Origin: Porphyromonas gulae DSM 15663
GTDB taxonomy: Bacteria > Bacteroidota > Bacteroidia > Bacteroidales > Porphyromonadaceae
DNA: 64,000 nt
Reading direction: 5' to 3'
NCBI RefSeq assembly: GCF_000378065.1
Contig: NZ_KB899154.1
Location: 1-64,000 of the forward strand
Both the position numbers and the translations under genes were made by a program. The notes beneath the pieces are model-generated. The model had not been told where the DNA came from and did no database searches. It saw only the letters and a list, made by a program, of their open reading frames with translations. This document shows positions 26,836 through 35,829 of this stretch, piece after piece (within the stretch, counting starts at the first letter, position 1; the number at the start of each line of letters is the position of its first letter).

Positions 26836-27354
26836 ATGGTGACTGATACACAAGACAATGAGCCTATCGTTTTCGGAGAGCATAATGTCCACGCCGAAAA
26901 CCTTTCCATAGGCCGTCTTGTCACATACTTTCCGTGGACAGAATACTTCAATGCGTTAGGCATGGCAGGGGCCTACCCGGCTCTGCTTTACACAGATGAA
27001 AAAGCCGATGCCTTGTATGAAGCCGTATCGTCGCTTTTAGGCGAGTGGATCGTATCGGGAGATCCGTGGATCGACCTCTCTTTGGTTTTTCACGATGTGG
27101 AGGGAGGGCAGCCCGAAGGCGATTTGGAGGTCGTGCTCTCCTCTCATCTAAGCGATGAAGACATTATGCCTGTAGCGTCCCTTTCTTTGTATGATATGGG
27201 ATACTACCTCTTGGAGGCAGCCGCTGCATGGATAGCTGATCAAGAGGCATACGGGATGCAAACGGTGATCGAGCGAAAAGACATCAGCCGCAGACCCTCG
27301 GAGGAAGGTCTACGGCTGATGGGGCACTGGGTCTTGAGAGCAATCGAAAGTTAG
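26836..27354 (+). CDS. Hypothetical protein, acidic, 172 residues
   Basis: I do not recognise a family. The protein is acidic and soluble, with no signal peptide. Visible stretches are YFPWTEYFNALGMAGAYPALLYTDEK and a helical C-terminal half rich in Ala and Leu. The coding character is good (balanced composition, no interruption). It begins 90 bp after the transporter and could share its transcript. It overlaps the converging cation exporter gene by 4 bp at the stop codons. Confidence 0.65.
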   Translation: MVTDTQDNEPIVFGEHNVHAENLSIGRLVTYFPWTEYFNALGMAGAYPALLYTDEKADALYEAVSSLLGEWIVSGDPWIDLSLVFHDVEGGQPEGDLEVVLSSHLSDEDIMPVASLSLYDMGYYLLEAAAAWIADQEAYGMQTVIERKDISRRPSEEGLRLMGHWVLRAIES

Positions 27355-28331
27355 CAGCCCTCCATTCCGCAAGAGCAACCCTCGGGATCCAATTCTATCG
27401 TAGCATGCCGTATTCCGTGGGCACTGCACTTCTCCCGTACCGATTCTTTCATATCGAATACTGCTTGGGGCGAACTGAAATCGTCCGGGCAGTACACAAC
27501 GTGAATCGTCATCACGTGCGACTCTCCGTCGAGTGTCCACAGGTGGATGTCGTGAACGCTACGTATATGCGGCAGAGAGAGTATGTCCGTTTTTAATCCT
27601 TCTAAGTCTATCCCGTCGGGCACACCTTGCAGCATGACTTTGAAGGTCTCGCGCAGATTGCCGTACACATTGTATAGAATCCACGCTGTGATACATAGAG
27701 AAAGTATCGGGTCGAGGATCGGGGCATTGACAAAGAGCATAACGATACTGACTACAAGGACAGCCGCCCATCCGAGCACATCCTCCATAAGGTGCAGCAT
27801 CACGGCGCGCTCATTGAGCGAAGAGCTTCCTTTCAGCCTGAATGCGGCCAAACCATTGACAGCGAGTCCGAATATGGCCAGCACAAGCATTCCTCCCGCC
27901 TTGGGTTCTCCCGGTACGCTAAGACGTTCGATGGCAGCGATAATGACAAAAACGGATCCTACCAGAAGAATAAGCGAAATGAGCAAAGCTCCAAGTAGGG
28001 AGAAACGTTTGTATCCATAGCTGAATGAGGTGTCGCGCCCCTTTTCAGACAGCTTCTGTAGTCGCCAGGCAACACCGAGGGAAATGGAATCGCCGAAATC
28101 GTGCAAAGCATCCGACAGGATGGCCACACTGCCGGTGAAAATACCACCGACCAATTCTACAATAGCAAAGAAGAGATTCATGGCGAAAGCAAAAAGCAAA
28201 TTGCTTCCACTGCCGCCATGGTGGTGATGGAGATGATGATGGTGTCCGTGGTGATGATGCTCTTGATGGTGATGAGCATCATGTTGGTGCTCCGAGCAGC
28301 AAGTGTGAGTGTGAGATTGTCTTGTTTCCAT
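27351..28331 (-). CDS. Cation diffusion facilitator with His-rich N-terminus
   Basis: The 326-residue inner-membrane antiporter exports zinc or similar divalent ions (CDF/ZnT/CzcD family). The first 40 residues are extremely His-rich (runs such as HHHQEHHHHGHHHH), a likely metal-binding tail. Six membrane helices follow; the transport-site pattern is LSDALHDFGDS in helix 2 and LHLMEDVLGW in helix 5, both with the expected H/D pairs. The C-terminal cytosolic domain (HIRSVHDIHLWTLDGESH) is also typical. A MITE-like element begins 40 bp upstream of its start and may carry or disturb its promoter. Confidence 0.94.
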   Translation of the reverse strand: METRQSHTHTCCSEHQHDAHHHQEHHHHGHHHHLHHHHGGSGSNLLFAFAMNLFFAIVELVGGIFTGSVAILSDALHDFGDSISLGVAWRLQKLSEKGRDTSFSYGYKRFSLLGALLISLILLVGSVFVIIAAIERLSVPGEPKAGGMLVLAIFGLAVNGLAAFRLKGSSSLNERAVMLHLMEDVLGWAAVLVVSIVMLFVNAPILDPILSLCITAWILYNVYGNLRETFKVMLQGVPDGIDLEGLKTDILSLPHIRSVHDIHLWTLDGESHVMTIHVVYCPDDFSSPQAVFDMKESVREKCSAHGIRHATIELDPEGCSCGMEGC

Positions 28332-28370
28332 AGATTTGTCTCCTACACGTTTGATCTGATGTTTTTGTTT

Positions 28371-28488
28371 TGACGGTGTGTCATAATGTCCAAATTACGG
28401 CGTTGCTTGCGATATTCGGCTTGTACTTTACACATTCTTACCCATCTAAAGGGGTGGGTTGTACCCAAAAAGAATTTTGACACAGCCC
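28371..28488. mobile_element. MITE-like element, copy 1 (118 bp)
   Basis: The left end TGACGGTGTGTCATAAT and right end ATTTTGACACAGCCC form an imperfect terminal inverted repeat. A second copy with the same ends and an internal CAAATTAC...TGCTTGCGA match lies at 55912-56056. No transposase is encoded. It separates two divergent genes. Confidence 0.75.
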
Positions 28489-28699
28489 ATCTTTATTGCA
28501 AAGGTGATCATTTTGTTGACATTTTTACCATATATTTCCGCACTTTCACAAAGTGCCGATTCCTCAAATAAAATTTACTATTGGAAAATACATCTTCCAT
28601 TTCTCAATCTGTCGTGCTGGGCTGTAATCTTAAAAGATTTTTCAGCATTCTCTCAATACGGAGCATAATCAAACGGCTCTGGAAGAAGAGAAAAAACGC

Positions 28700-28707
28700 T
28701 ACTTTTG
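28700..28707 (+). promoter_or_regulatory. -7 promoter box for psd-pssA
   Basis: TACTTTTG matches TAnnTTTG. Transcription would start near 28713, exactly at the first ATG of the frame, which favours the next ATG at 28788 as the real start. Confidence 0.5.
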
Positions 28708-28787
28708 TATCAATGGAGACCGCGGAAGAAGCGTATCATTCCTGCGTACAATCCTACAAGATTCATTTCAACTATGATGAGAACGAC

Positions 28788-29453
28788 ATGAAGGTTCATA
28801 AAGAAAGTACCGGCCTTTTAGTATCCATGGCAACCCTCTTCACAGGGATATGCTTGAGCCTGTTTTATTTCCTTGGGACTTCTTTTGTATCCTATTTGGT
28901 AATGATCATTGCCATTTTCCTCTATCTGCTTACGATCAACTTTTTTCGTTGCCCTAAGAGACACAGCCCCTTTGCCGATGACGATCGTGCCGTTGTGGCA
29001 CCTGCCGATGGCAAGATTGTAGCCATCGAAGAAGTATCCGAAAACGAAATACTCCATGAACGCTGTATTCAGGTATCGATTTTTATGTCGGTTTTCAACG
29101 TTCATGCCAATTGGTTCCCCTGCAAAGGCAAGGTTACGCACGTATCCCACAAGAACGGTCATTTTATCGCAGCCTACCTTCCTAAAAGCAGCACCGACAA
29201 CGAGCGTTCGGCTATCGTTATCAAAACGGAAAGAGGGGCTCGCATACTGGCGCGACAGATTGCAGGGGCCTTGGCTCGCCGTATCGTTACCTATGCAGAG
29301 GTGGGGGATATATGCTCCATAGATGCCCATATGGGTTTTATCAAGTTTGGCTCACGAGTAGATGTTTACTTGCCCCTCGGTTCTCAGGTAGAGGTTAAGA
29401 TGGACCAGAAGACTGTCGGCAATCAAACGCTAATAGCCCGACTGCCCGAGTAG
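28788..29453 (+). CDS. psd: Phosphatidylserine decarboxylase
   Basis: The 221-residue proenzyme makes phosphatidylethanolamine from phosphatidylserine at the inner membrane. Two membrane helices at the N-terminus are followed by NFFRCPKR, APADGKIVAIEEV, the conserved FMSVFNVHANWFP and the self-cleavage site GS in IKFGSRVDVYLPLG, where the serine becomes the pyruvoyl cofactor. The short prokaryotic form is normal in Bacteroidetes. Start 28788 (MKVHKEST) fits family length and the promoter; 28713 would add 25 residues. pssA follows with one base between stop and start, so the two steps are coupled. Confidence 0.93.
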   Translation: MKVHKESTGLLVSMATLFTGICLSLFYFLGTSFVSYLVMIIAIFLYLLTINFFRCPKRHSPFADDDRAVVAPADGKIVAIEEVSENEILHERCIQVSIFMSVFNVHANWFPCKGKVTHVSHKNGHFIAAYLPKSSTDNERSAIVIKTERGARILARQIAGALARRIVTYAEVGDICSIDAHMGFIKFGSRVDVYLPLGSQVEVKMDQKTVGNQTLIARLPE

Positions 29454-29454
29454 C

Positions 29455-30165
29455 ATGAATATCCATCGACATATTCCCAATGCGATTACTTGCCTCAATC
29501 TGCTTGCAGGTTGTGGGGCTATAATAGCAGCCGTTCAGTACCACAATCTCGCTGTGGCTGCCGGATTCATTATTTTGGCTGCCGTATTCGACTTCTTCGA
29601 TGGGATGGCAGCCCGGATTCTCAATGCGAAGTCATCGATTGGAGCGGATCTGGATTCATTGGCTGATGTGGTGAGCTTCGGCGTGGCTCCTGCCATGTGT
29701 TTGTATGAAGCTTTGGAGGCTGTAGTGGAGCCTTCGTATCGCTTTGCCACCTATGGCGTATTCCTTTTGGCTGCATTTGCCGCCTTGCGTTTGGCCAAAT
29801 TCAACAACGACACGCGTCAGACTACCTCCTTTATCGGCCTGCCGGTTCCGGCCAATGCTCTTTTTTGGATCGCATACATAGACCTCTTTTCTTTAGATAG
29901 CAGTCCGATCATCACGGGATTGCCCTTGCTTGTGCTCACGCTTGCGCTCGTTTTCCTCTTTTCTTATCTGATGGTAAGCGAGCTGCCCATGCTTGCGCTG
30001 AAGATTCGATCGCTGGCGTGGCGTGGCAATGAATGGCGATATATACTGGTCATTGCTTCGGCTCTGTCCGTAGCAGTCTGGGGAATAGGTGGATTTTCGC
30101 CCGCTATCGTACTTTATCTGCTGATGGCTATCGCAACAAAGCGTATCGACCGCGAACGGAAGTGA
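29455..30165 (+). CDS. pssA: CDP-diacylglycerol-serine O-phosphatidyltransferase
   Basis: The 236-residue membrane enzyme makes phosphatidylserine from CDP-diacylglycerol and serine, feeding Psd encoded just upstream. The CDP-alcohol phosphotransferase signature is complete: DGMAARILNAKSSIGADLDSLAD, with all three aspartates of DGx2ARx8Gx3Dx3D. About seven to eight membrane helices fill the rest. It begins one base after the psd stop. Confidence 0.95.
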   Translation: MNIHRHIPNAITCLNLLAGCGAIIAAVQYHNLAVAAGFIILAAVFDFFDGMAARILNAKSSIGADLDSLADVVSFGVAPAMCLYEALEAVVEPSYRFATYGVFLLAAFAALRLAKFNNDTRQTTSFIGLPVPANALFWIAYIDLFSLDSSPIITGLPLLVLTLALVFLFSYLMVSELPMLALKIRSLAWRGNEWRYILVIASALSVAVWGIGGFSPAIVLYLLMAIATKRIDRERK

Positions 30166-30232
30166 TCCAGAAGCCATGTATTCTCTCATTGCCTTGCTAT
30201 AGGCACAATAACAAAAAAAGCATGATCATAAT

Positions 30233-30478
30233 ATGGAACTAATAGGCACTTTCTTCCTTGTCCTCTTTATCTACTGGGTAATCCGATTTCTGATGAAGAT
30301 GTTCGCCATTCGTCAGATGTTTTTCGATCAGAAGAAGAACTCTTCACGGCAAGGAACGCAAACCACAAAAACGCCTTCACCGGGTGAAAAAGTCGAACTC
30401 GACGAACTGGAAAAACGAAGATTTGACAAAGACCAAGGAGAATACGTGGACTTCGAAGACATAAAGGACAAGGGCTGA
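30233..30478 (+). CDS. DUF4834-like small membrane protein
   Basis: The 81-residue protein has one N-terminal membrane helix (LIGTFFLVLFIYWVIRFL), then a basic turn and a charged tail ending DFEDIKDKG. Its length and arrangement fit DUF4834 proteins of Bacteroidetes, whose function is unknown. It lies 67 bp after pssA and is probably in the same transcript, ahead of the terminator at 30567. Confidence 0.75.
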   Translation: MELIGTFFLVLFIYWVIRFLMKMFAIRQMFFDQKKNSSRQGTQTTKTPSPGEKVELDELEKRRFDKDQGEYVDFEDIKDKG

Positions 30479-30566
30479 TACATAAACCGGATGGATCCAT
30501 ATACTCAGCTGGTTCGGATCTTTTGCTCCGATCTCCCATTGTTTGATAGCAGATCCGGCAAAGAAT

Positions 30567-30604
30567 AAAGAGGGCGTGCCAATTCTTCATCTTGGCACGC
30601 CCTT
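30567..30604. terminator. Bidirectional terminator between the pssA unit and ackA
   Basis: AAAGAGGGCGTGCCAA pairs with TTGGCACGCCCTTT with an 8-nt loop. It serves both converging transcripts. Confidence 0.85.
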
Positions 30605-30672
30605 TACTATATTGGGGTTTGAGGCTCTCGAAACGAACTGTTATGCCCCATTTCAGTGTCAGATCGGTCTTT

Positions 30673-31872
30673 TTATTTGCTGAGGATTGTCATGGTGTCG
30701 GAGGCAATCATATATTCTTCGTCGGTGGGAACCACGATCACGGTTACCTTACTTTCTGGCTTGCTGATTACCATTTCTTTTCCACGCATACCATCATTCA
30801 CCTTCGGGTCGAAGACAATACCCATAAATTCCATATCGGAACAAACCTTCTCACGTGTAGAATATTGATTTTCACCCACTCCACCGGTGAATACAAGCAC
30901 ATCGACTCCACCCATGGCAGCTGCATAAGCTCCCACATATTTTTTGATCCGATAATCGTACATGGTCATGGCCAGAATAGCTCTTTCGTCGCCATTCTTA
31001 ATACCATCTTCGATCTCACGCATGTCCGAAGAAATGCCACTTACGCCGAGCACACCACTCTTCTTATTGATCAGTTCAGAGATTCCTGCAGCATCCAGAC
31101 CTTCTGCTTCCATCAAGAAAGTAAGAACACCGGGGTCGACATCTCCACTGCGGGTACCCATCATAAGTCCTTCTACGGGTGTCATCCCCAGTGATACATC
31201 CAGAGCCCTGCCATTTTTGATGGCAGCGATGGAAGCACCATTGCCGATATGCGCCGTGATAATACGAGTTTTGTTGTAGTCCAGACCCAAAATCTCACAA
31301 GCACGGGCACTGACATAGCGATGGCTGGTGCCGTGGAATCCATAGCGACGTACACCATGCTTGTTGCACATATCGTATGGCAAGGCATATCGGTACACAT
31401 GTTCGGGCATGGTCTGGAAGAAAGCCGTATCGAATACACCGACCTGACGGATACCGGGGAGCAGCTTTTCGATGGCTACCACGCCTTTGAGGTTAGCAGG
31501 ATTGTGAAGCGGAGCCAAGGGAATACATTCCTCTACTTTGGCAATTACTTCCGGTGTGATCTCCACACTGTTGCTGAACTTCTCTCCTCCATGAACGAGA
31601 CGGTGGCCTACAGCATCGATTTCTTCGTAGCTCTTGATGCATCCATATTTCTCATCTTTGAGTACGGAGAGAATGAACTCCACGGCTATTGTATGCTCGG
31701 GCATGTCTTTCTCCAGCACTACCTTCTCGCCATTGGGCATGGTTAGTTTGAGAAACGAGCCGGGAAGACCCAATTTTTCTACTCCGCCCTGAGCCAATAC
31801 GTCGCCCTTGGGCATTTCGAGTAGCTTATATTTGACGGATGAACTACCACAGTTCAATACCAATACTTTCAT
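30673..31872 (-). CDS. ackA: Acetate kinase
   Basis: The 399-residue enzyme makes ATP and acetate from acetyl phosphate, a main energy step in amino-acid fermentation. It has the expected ASKHA features: VLNCGSSSVKYKLL at the N-terminus, HRLVHGGEKF near residue 88, RRYGFHGTSHRYV near 175 and HIGNGASIAAI near 207. It lies 46 bp after pta on the minus strand, forming the usual pta-ackA pair. Confidence 0.97.
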   Translation of the reverse strand: MKVLVLNCGSSSVKYKLLEMPKGDVLAQGGVEKLGLPGSFLKLTMPNGEKVVLEKDMPEHTIAVEFILSVLKDEKYGCIKSYEEIDAVGHRLVHGGEKFSNSVEITPEVIAKVEECIPLAPLHNPANLKGVVAIEKLLPGIRQVGVFDTAFFQTMPEHVYRYALPYDMCNKHGVRRYGFHGTSHRYVSARACEILGLDYNKTRIITAHIGNGASIAAIKNGRALDVSLGMTPVEGLMMGTRSGDVDPGVLTFLMEAEGLDAAGISELINKKSGVLGVSGISSDMREIEDGIKNGDERAILAMTMYDYRIKKYVGAYAAAMGGVDVLVFTGGVGENQYSTREKVCSDMEFMGIVFDPKVNDGMRGKEMVISKPESKVTVIVVPTDEEYMIASDTMTILSK

Positions 31873-31918
31873 ATCGTTTAGTTGATTTTTAGGGGTTTGA
31901 TAGGGTTAGTTTTCTCTA

Positions 31919-32929
31919 TTATTGTTCTTTGGCTGCGATAGCTTGGTTAGCCGTGATGGCAACCATCCTGTATATATCCTCGACCGAGCAGCCGCGACTC
32001 AAATCGTTTACAGGAGCAGCCATTCCTTGCAGGATAGGCCCTACGGCTTCTGCATGTCCAAGACGCTCTACAAGTTTGTATGCGATGTTGCCGACTTCAA
32101 GCGTCGGGAATACAAGTACATTGGCCTTTCCTGCCACATTGCTTCCGGGAGCTTTGAGTATTGCCACTCTTTCTACCAAAGCGGCATCGGCTTGCATTTC
32201 GCCGTCGATCATCAAATCAGGTGCCATTTCTTGAGCTTTACGAGTAGCTTCTACGACCTTGTCTGTCATTTCATGCTTTGCACTGCCTTTCGTAGAGAAG
32301 CTCAACATGGCTACACGGGGCTCAATGTCAGCAATAGCCTTTGCCGTGCGAGCTGTAGCTACAGCGATCTGTGCCAGCTCGTCCGATGTCGGATTGGGGA
32401 TAACCGCACAGTCTGCCACGAGCAAGAGTCCGTCTTTGCCGTATTCTTTGGCTTTGGTGAAGAGTAAGAAAGTACCGCTCACGCTACTCATGCCCGGAGC
32501 TGTCTTGATGACTTGAAGGGCCGGACGAAGTACATCGCCGGTAGTATTCTGTGCACCGGCAATCAGTCCGTCGGCATCTCCGCTCTTTACAATGAGACAA
32601 CCCAGATAAAGAGGGTTTTCTACGAGTTCGGCCGCCTTTTCGGGAGTCAGCCCTTTCTTTTGACGGATTTGCAGCAGAAGATCTGTGTATTGTTGTTTCT
32701 TGGGGTGGTTATTGGGATCGATGATCACAGCCTGGTCCAAGTTTTTCAAACCGAGTTCTGTCACTTTGGCTTTCACCTTGTCGACATTGCCGATCAGAAT
32801 GATGTTTACAACTTTGTCGGCCATGAGGCGGTCGGCAGCTTCCAATGTACGAGGTTCCAACCCTTCGGGCAGAACGATCCGTTGCTTGTTCTCTTGAGCA
32901 CGCTTAATAACGTCTTGAATGAGATCCAT
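31919..32929 (-). CDS. pta: Phosphate acetyltransferase
   Basis: The 336-residue short-form enzyme converts acetyl-CoA and phosphate to acetyl phosphate, the substrate of AckA. It lacks the N-terminal regulatory DRTGG region of the long E. coli form. Typical segments are RIVLPEGLEPRTLEAA, GLIAGAQNTTGDVLRPALQ and the C-terminal KANVLVFPTLEVGNIAYKLVERLG. TATCTTTG on the minus strand at 33011-33004 is the probable -7 box, giving a leader of about 65 nt. Confidence 0.96.
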   Translation of the reverse strand: MDLIQDVIKRAQENKQRIVLPEGLEPRTLEAADRLMADKVVNIILIGNVDKVKAKVTELGLKNLDQAVIIDPNNHPKKQQYTDLLLQIRQKKGLTPEKAAELVENPLYLGCLIVKSGDADGLIAGAQNTTGDVLRPALQVIKTAPGMSSVSGTFLLFTKAKEYGKDGLLLVADCAVIPNPTSDELAQIAVATARTAKAIADIEPRVAMLSFSTKGSAKHEMTDKVVEATRKAQEMAPDLMIDGEMQADAALVERVAILKAPGSNVAGKANVLVFPTLEVGNIAYKLVERLGHAEAVGPILQGMAAPVNDLSRGCSVEDIYRMVAITANQAIAAKEQ

Positions 32930-33003
32930 GGATAATACCTTATTATGTTATAGTTATTGTTTGAAAAGAAAGACGAACAGAAATGACGCCTTATTTGCGG
33001 TCG

Positions 33004-33011
33004 CAAAGATA
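33004..33011 (-). promoter_or_regulatory. -7 promoter box for pta-ackA
   Basis: Minus-strand TATCTTTG matches TAnnTTTG, 75 bp before the pta ATG. Confidence 0.55.
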
Positions 33012-33127
33012 GTTAAAAACACGGGTAATAAGAGAGATACGCTCAAAATAATTTGAAATGGACGCACCACAAAAATAAGGCTGCGATTCCATTTTCTCTT
33101 TTGTGTTTATATCTCTTTTCTACAGTC

Positions 33128-33973
33128 TTATTTGACTCGTGCGGATAGCGGGTGGCGCAGTCCCTCAGCTGACTTCAGATAGACTTCGGCAGCCCCGATT
33201 TTCAACTCCATTCTGATACGCACCGGTATTCTATTGGCATCGTTCGTGAACCATACGGTAATAGCTTTTTGAGGCTTCTTGAATGTTTCAGGTTCATTTA
33301 TAAGCATAGATACCCGATGAGTTCGGTAGCTGATGCCTTGTTTAGTCTTCTGTACGTCAGCCCCTTCGTATTGAAAGAAACAGTCGATTCCCTTTTTGCC
33401 GGCAAAGATTTTTGTCTTTATAATCTCTTTGGAAGCACTCGACCAGTCAATCGATCGAAGGTAAAGTATGGCACCTATCATATCAAGAGAAGTTTGATCG
33501 ACAAATTCGATCGTGTCTATCCTTGCCTCTCCGTTGCGGAATCGTGTGGTATGTATACGATTGCGTCCCTCTTGCCGAGAGAAATGAATGAGATCTATCG
33601 TATAATCTCCTCCCTCCATTACGTGTTTCTGACCATTCATGATACGCATGTCTTGATCAAGATTACAGTCGAGAGTATCCCTCATACTAAAGATAGCATC
33701 GAAGAAAGGAGCCGTCCTGAAAAGCAAACGGGATCGATATCCTTTGTCCGCCTTTTTGAACGAAAGCGAAGCGTCACCGGCACGAGGCATCAGTGCCCCC
33801 CATTTATAGTAGACCGTATAGTCGAGTCGCTCGCCGGACTGAACAAAATCATTGACAATAGGCTGCTGGGCTTGTAACAGTATAGCAGTACCGCTTATAT
33901 ATAAAATCGTAAGGATATGGACTATTCGGTTGGATAGCCATTGTTTCCGACTTACATTTTCTTTTGCCTTCAT
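33128..33973 (-). CDS. DUF3108 family exported protein
   Basis: The 281-residue protein has an N-terminal hydrophobic segment (VHILTILYISGTAILLQAQQ) that looks like a signal peptide ending at QAQ. The mature part is beta-rich and fits DUF3108 (GERLDYTVYYKWGALMPRAGDASLSF, FDAIFSMRDTLDC, AITVWFTNDANRIPVRIRMELKIG). Such proteins are periplasmic; function is not established, though their shape suggests lipid or lipoprotein handling. TATATTTG at 34024-34017 on the minus strand is the likely -7 box. Confidence 0.82.
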   Translation of the reverse strand: MKAKENVSRKQWLSNRIVHILTILYISGTAILLQAQQPIVNDFVQSGERLDYTVYYKWGALMPRAGDASLSFKKADKGYRSRLLFRTAPFFDAIFSMRDTLDCNLDQDMRIMNGQKHVMEGGDYTIDLIHFSRQEGRNRIHTTRFRNGEARIDTIEFVDQTSLDMIGAILYLRSIDWSSASKEIIKTKIFAGKKGIDCFFQYEGADVQKTKQGISYRTHRVSMLINEPETFKKPQKAITVWFTNDANRIPVRIRMELKIGAAEVYLKSAEGLRHPLSARVK

Positions 33974-34016
33974 TTCTTCCCTTCTTCTTTTTTATGCAGG
34001 CTTTTTTTCAACGCCC

Positions 34017-34024
34017 CAAATATA
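34017..34024 (-). promoter_or_regulatory. -7 promoter box for the DUF3108 gene
   Basis: Minus-strand TATATTTG matches TAnnTTTG, 44 bp before the ATG. Confidence 0.5.
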
Positions 34025-34117
34025 GGCAATAAGCTATTTAGTAAAAATAAAAGGAGGAAGCCTGCGCAAGGCCTCCTCCTAAAATCGTTTCGGTCTTCCG
34101 AGTCTAAATACCCGATG

Positions 34118-35209
34118 TTATTTATAGATTTCGCTCAACTTTTCGATGAGCTTTTCGCCACGAAGATCGCGCTCTACAATGGTGCCGTCAGGACCGAACA
34201 GGATAACTTGAGGAATCCCTTGTATGCCATACATATCCGTTGCAACATTCTTGCTGTCGAAAAGCTGAGGCCAAACTACGTTGAGGGCTTCTTTGGCTTT
34301 GAGGTGATCTTCCATTTTGTCCCAAACCACCACTCCGATTACTTGCAGACCTTTAGCTCCAAACTTAGCATTAGCTTCAGCTATATAAGGGATCTCGCGA
34401 CGGCAAGGACCGCACCATGAGGCCCAGAAGTCTACCACAGCATAGTTGCCTTGTCCCACATATTTGAATAGTTCCACCTCGTTGCCCTCGGCATCTGTGC
34501 CGGTGAAGTTTTTAGCCATTTTGCCGGGCTGCGTGTCAGCCAAGTTGTCAATCATAGCAAGCAGACGCACGATGTTCGGATGTGCCAAAACAATAGGGCC
34601 GGCTTTTTTACGTGCCTCTGCAATAGCATTGGAATTAGAGCTTTCACCACGGAGAATATTCTGGAAGAGACGTATTCCAAGAGCATCGTTCGTATGCGAT
34701 TCGTACAGATCGGCTGTGATTTTGTTTTTCTCTCCTAACATAGCTGTGTATTCTTTCTCGAGCAATGCCTGAGTTTCCTCGGCCGGACGAAGCGTATCAG
34801 CTTGAATCTCTTCCATCTTCATCCTGAAATTATCTTCCAACTCGTTAAGTTTAGCGGAATACTCAAAATTCTTATCGTTCAGCGGAGTACCCTTTGCTGC
34901 AAATTCTCCGACTTTAGCCGATATTTTGCCATCCTCCAAGATGAAGATAATCGGAGCTACGTTCTGTTCGGGAGAAGCCGTCACGATATAAGCCAGTTTA
35001 GCTGTGTCGATATGCTCTCCGGTGAATGTAAATGCACCGTTCCGGATCGTCGTGCTATCCAGTTTGTTGTCTTGAGACAGCTGGATATAAACCATCTTTC
35101 CATCCAGGTTCAGCGTACTATCCACTGTACCGGTGATGGTATAACCTTTCTGTTGACAGGATGTAAGACCTGCAAGCAGCACTACGGCTGCGAATAACAA
35201 TTTTTTCAT
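34118..35209 (-). CDS. Thioredoxin-like lipoprotein (TlpA/ResA type)
   Basis: The 363-residue protein starts with a lipoprotein signal (LLAGLTSC, Cys18) and continues with a DUF4369-like N-terminal domain (about residues 22-125). A helical linker leads to a C-terminal thioredoxin domain with the redox pair in WASWCGPCRREIPYI near residue 265 and the cis-Pro in GIQGIPQVILFG. It should be anchored in the periplasm and act on disulfides or oxidative stress. Bacteroidetes carry many of these. TACTTTTG on the minus strand at 35255-35248 is a likely -7 box. Confidence 0.92.
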   Translation of the reverse strand: MKKLLFAAVVLLAGLTSCQQKGYTITGTVDSTLNLDGKMVYIQLSQDNKLDSTTIRNGAFTFTGEHIDTAKLAYIVTASPEQNVAPIIFILEDGKISAKVGEFAAKGTPLNDKNFEYSAKLNELEDNFRMKMEEIQADTLRPAEETQALLEKEYTAMLGEKNKITADLYESHTNDALGIRLFQNILRGESSNSNAIAEARKKAGPIVLAHPNIVRLLAMIDNLADTQPGKMAKNFTGTDAEGNEVELFKYVGQGNYAVVDFWASWCGPCRREIPYIAEANAKFGAKGLQVIGVVVWDKMEDHLKAKEALNVVWPQLFDSKNVATDMYGIQGIPQVILFGPDGTIVERDLRGEKLIEKLSEIYK

Positions 35210-35247
35210 ACGTTATCGTTTTTGAATTGGTGGATTATTTCTACCGG

Positions 35248-35255
35248 CAAAAGTA
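35248..35255 (-). promoter_or_regulatory. -7 promoter box for the thioredoxin-like lipoprotein
   Basis: Minus-strand TACTTTTG matches TAnnTTTG, 38 bp before the ATG. Confidence 0.55.
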
Positions 35256-35429
35256 AGTATTTTGGTCTTTATAGCCCCCTTCCTTAGAATCGATAAAAAC
35301 GGATTCTATTCCGAAGGATTTTGAAAATGTTCTTCAAAAATCGGATAATGATCCCAATGCTATCCCTGTGATTGTCCCAAAAATAAAGCCTATCTAAATA
35401 ATAAACTATTCTTTTTAAAAGAATTTATT

Positions 35430-35437
35430 TACTTTTG
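35430..35437 (+). promoter_or_regulatory. -7 promoter box for the 82-residue protein gene
   Basis: TACTTTTG matches TAnnTTTG, 32 bp before the ATG at 35470. Confidence 0.55.
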
Positions 35438-35469
35438 TATAGCGAACAATTCATTTAGAAATATAGACT

Positions 35470-35718
35470 ATGGAAAAAAAGCGTGGAAAAAGGGCTGAAA
35501 CGCCTGAACAAAAGAAGCAAAAAGCTTCCATGGGTTTTTACTTTAAGAGTACAAAACCTGCCGAAAGAATGGCTCAGCTTGATACAGCGATCGCTCGCTA
35601 TGAAAATTACTTGGCCAACTGCCGAATAGCTAAAGATAATATCGCTGTTACATCTGTAGCGGATCAGATTAAAATGCTGACCAAAGAACAAAAAGAAGAG
35701 TTGAAAAAATTCCTCTAA
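35470..35718 (+). CDS. Small basic protein, 82 residues, unknown function
   Basis: No family is recognised. The protein is very basic and charged at the N-terminus (MEKKRGKRAETPEQKKQK), then forms probable helices (RMAQLDTAIARYENYLANC, DQIKMLTKEQKEELKKF). It has no membrane segment or signal. It has its own promoter box 32 bp upstream and a terminator about 70 bp downstream, so it is a genuine single-gene unit. The basic composition suggests nucleic-acid or ribosome contact, which is only inference. Confidence 0.7.
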   Translation: MEKKRGKRAETPEQKKQKASMGFYFKSTKPAERMAQLDTAIARYENYLANCRIAKDNIAVTSVADQIKMLTKEQKEELKKFL

Positions 35719-35788
35719 ACATCTTTTCCTTATTCCGTTCTCACCTGCTGATAGCACATGAATCGGAATAGGGTTATCTCAATAAGCG

Positions 35789-35829
35789 AGGCTGTCCGAG
35801 TGTAAAACTTCGGCAGCCTTTCTTTTTCG
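35789..35829 (+). terminator. Terminator after the 82-residue protein gene
   Basis: AGGCTGTCCGA pairs with TTCGG-CAGCCT (one bulged base), followed by TTTCTTTTT. Confidence 0.75.
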
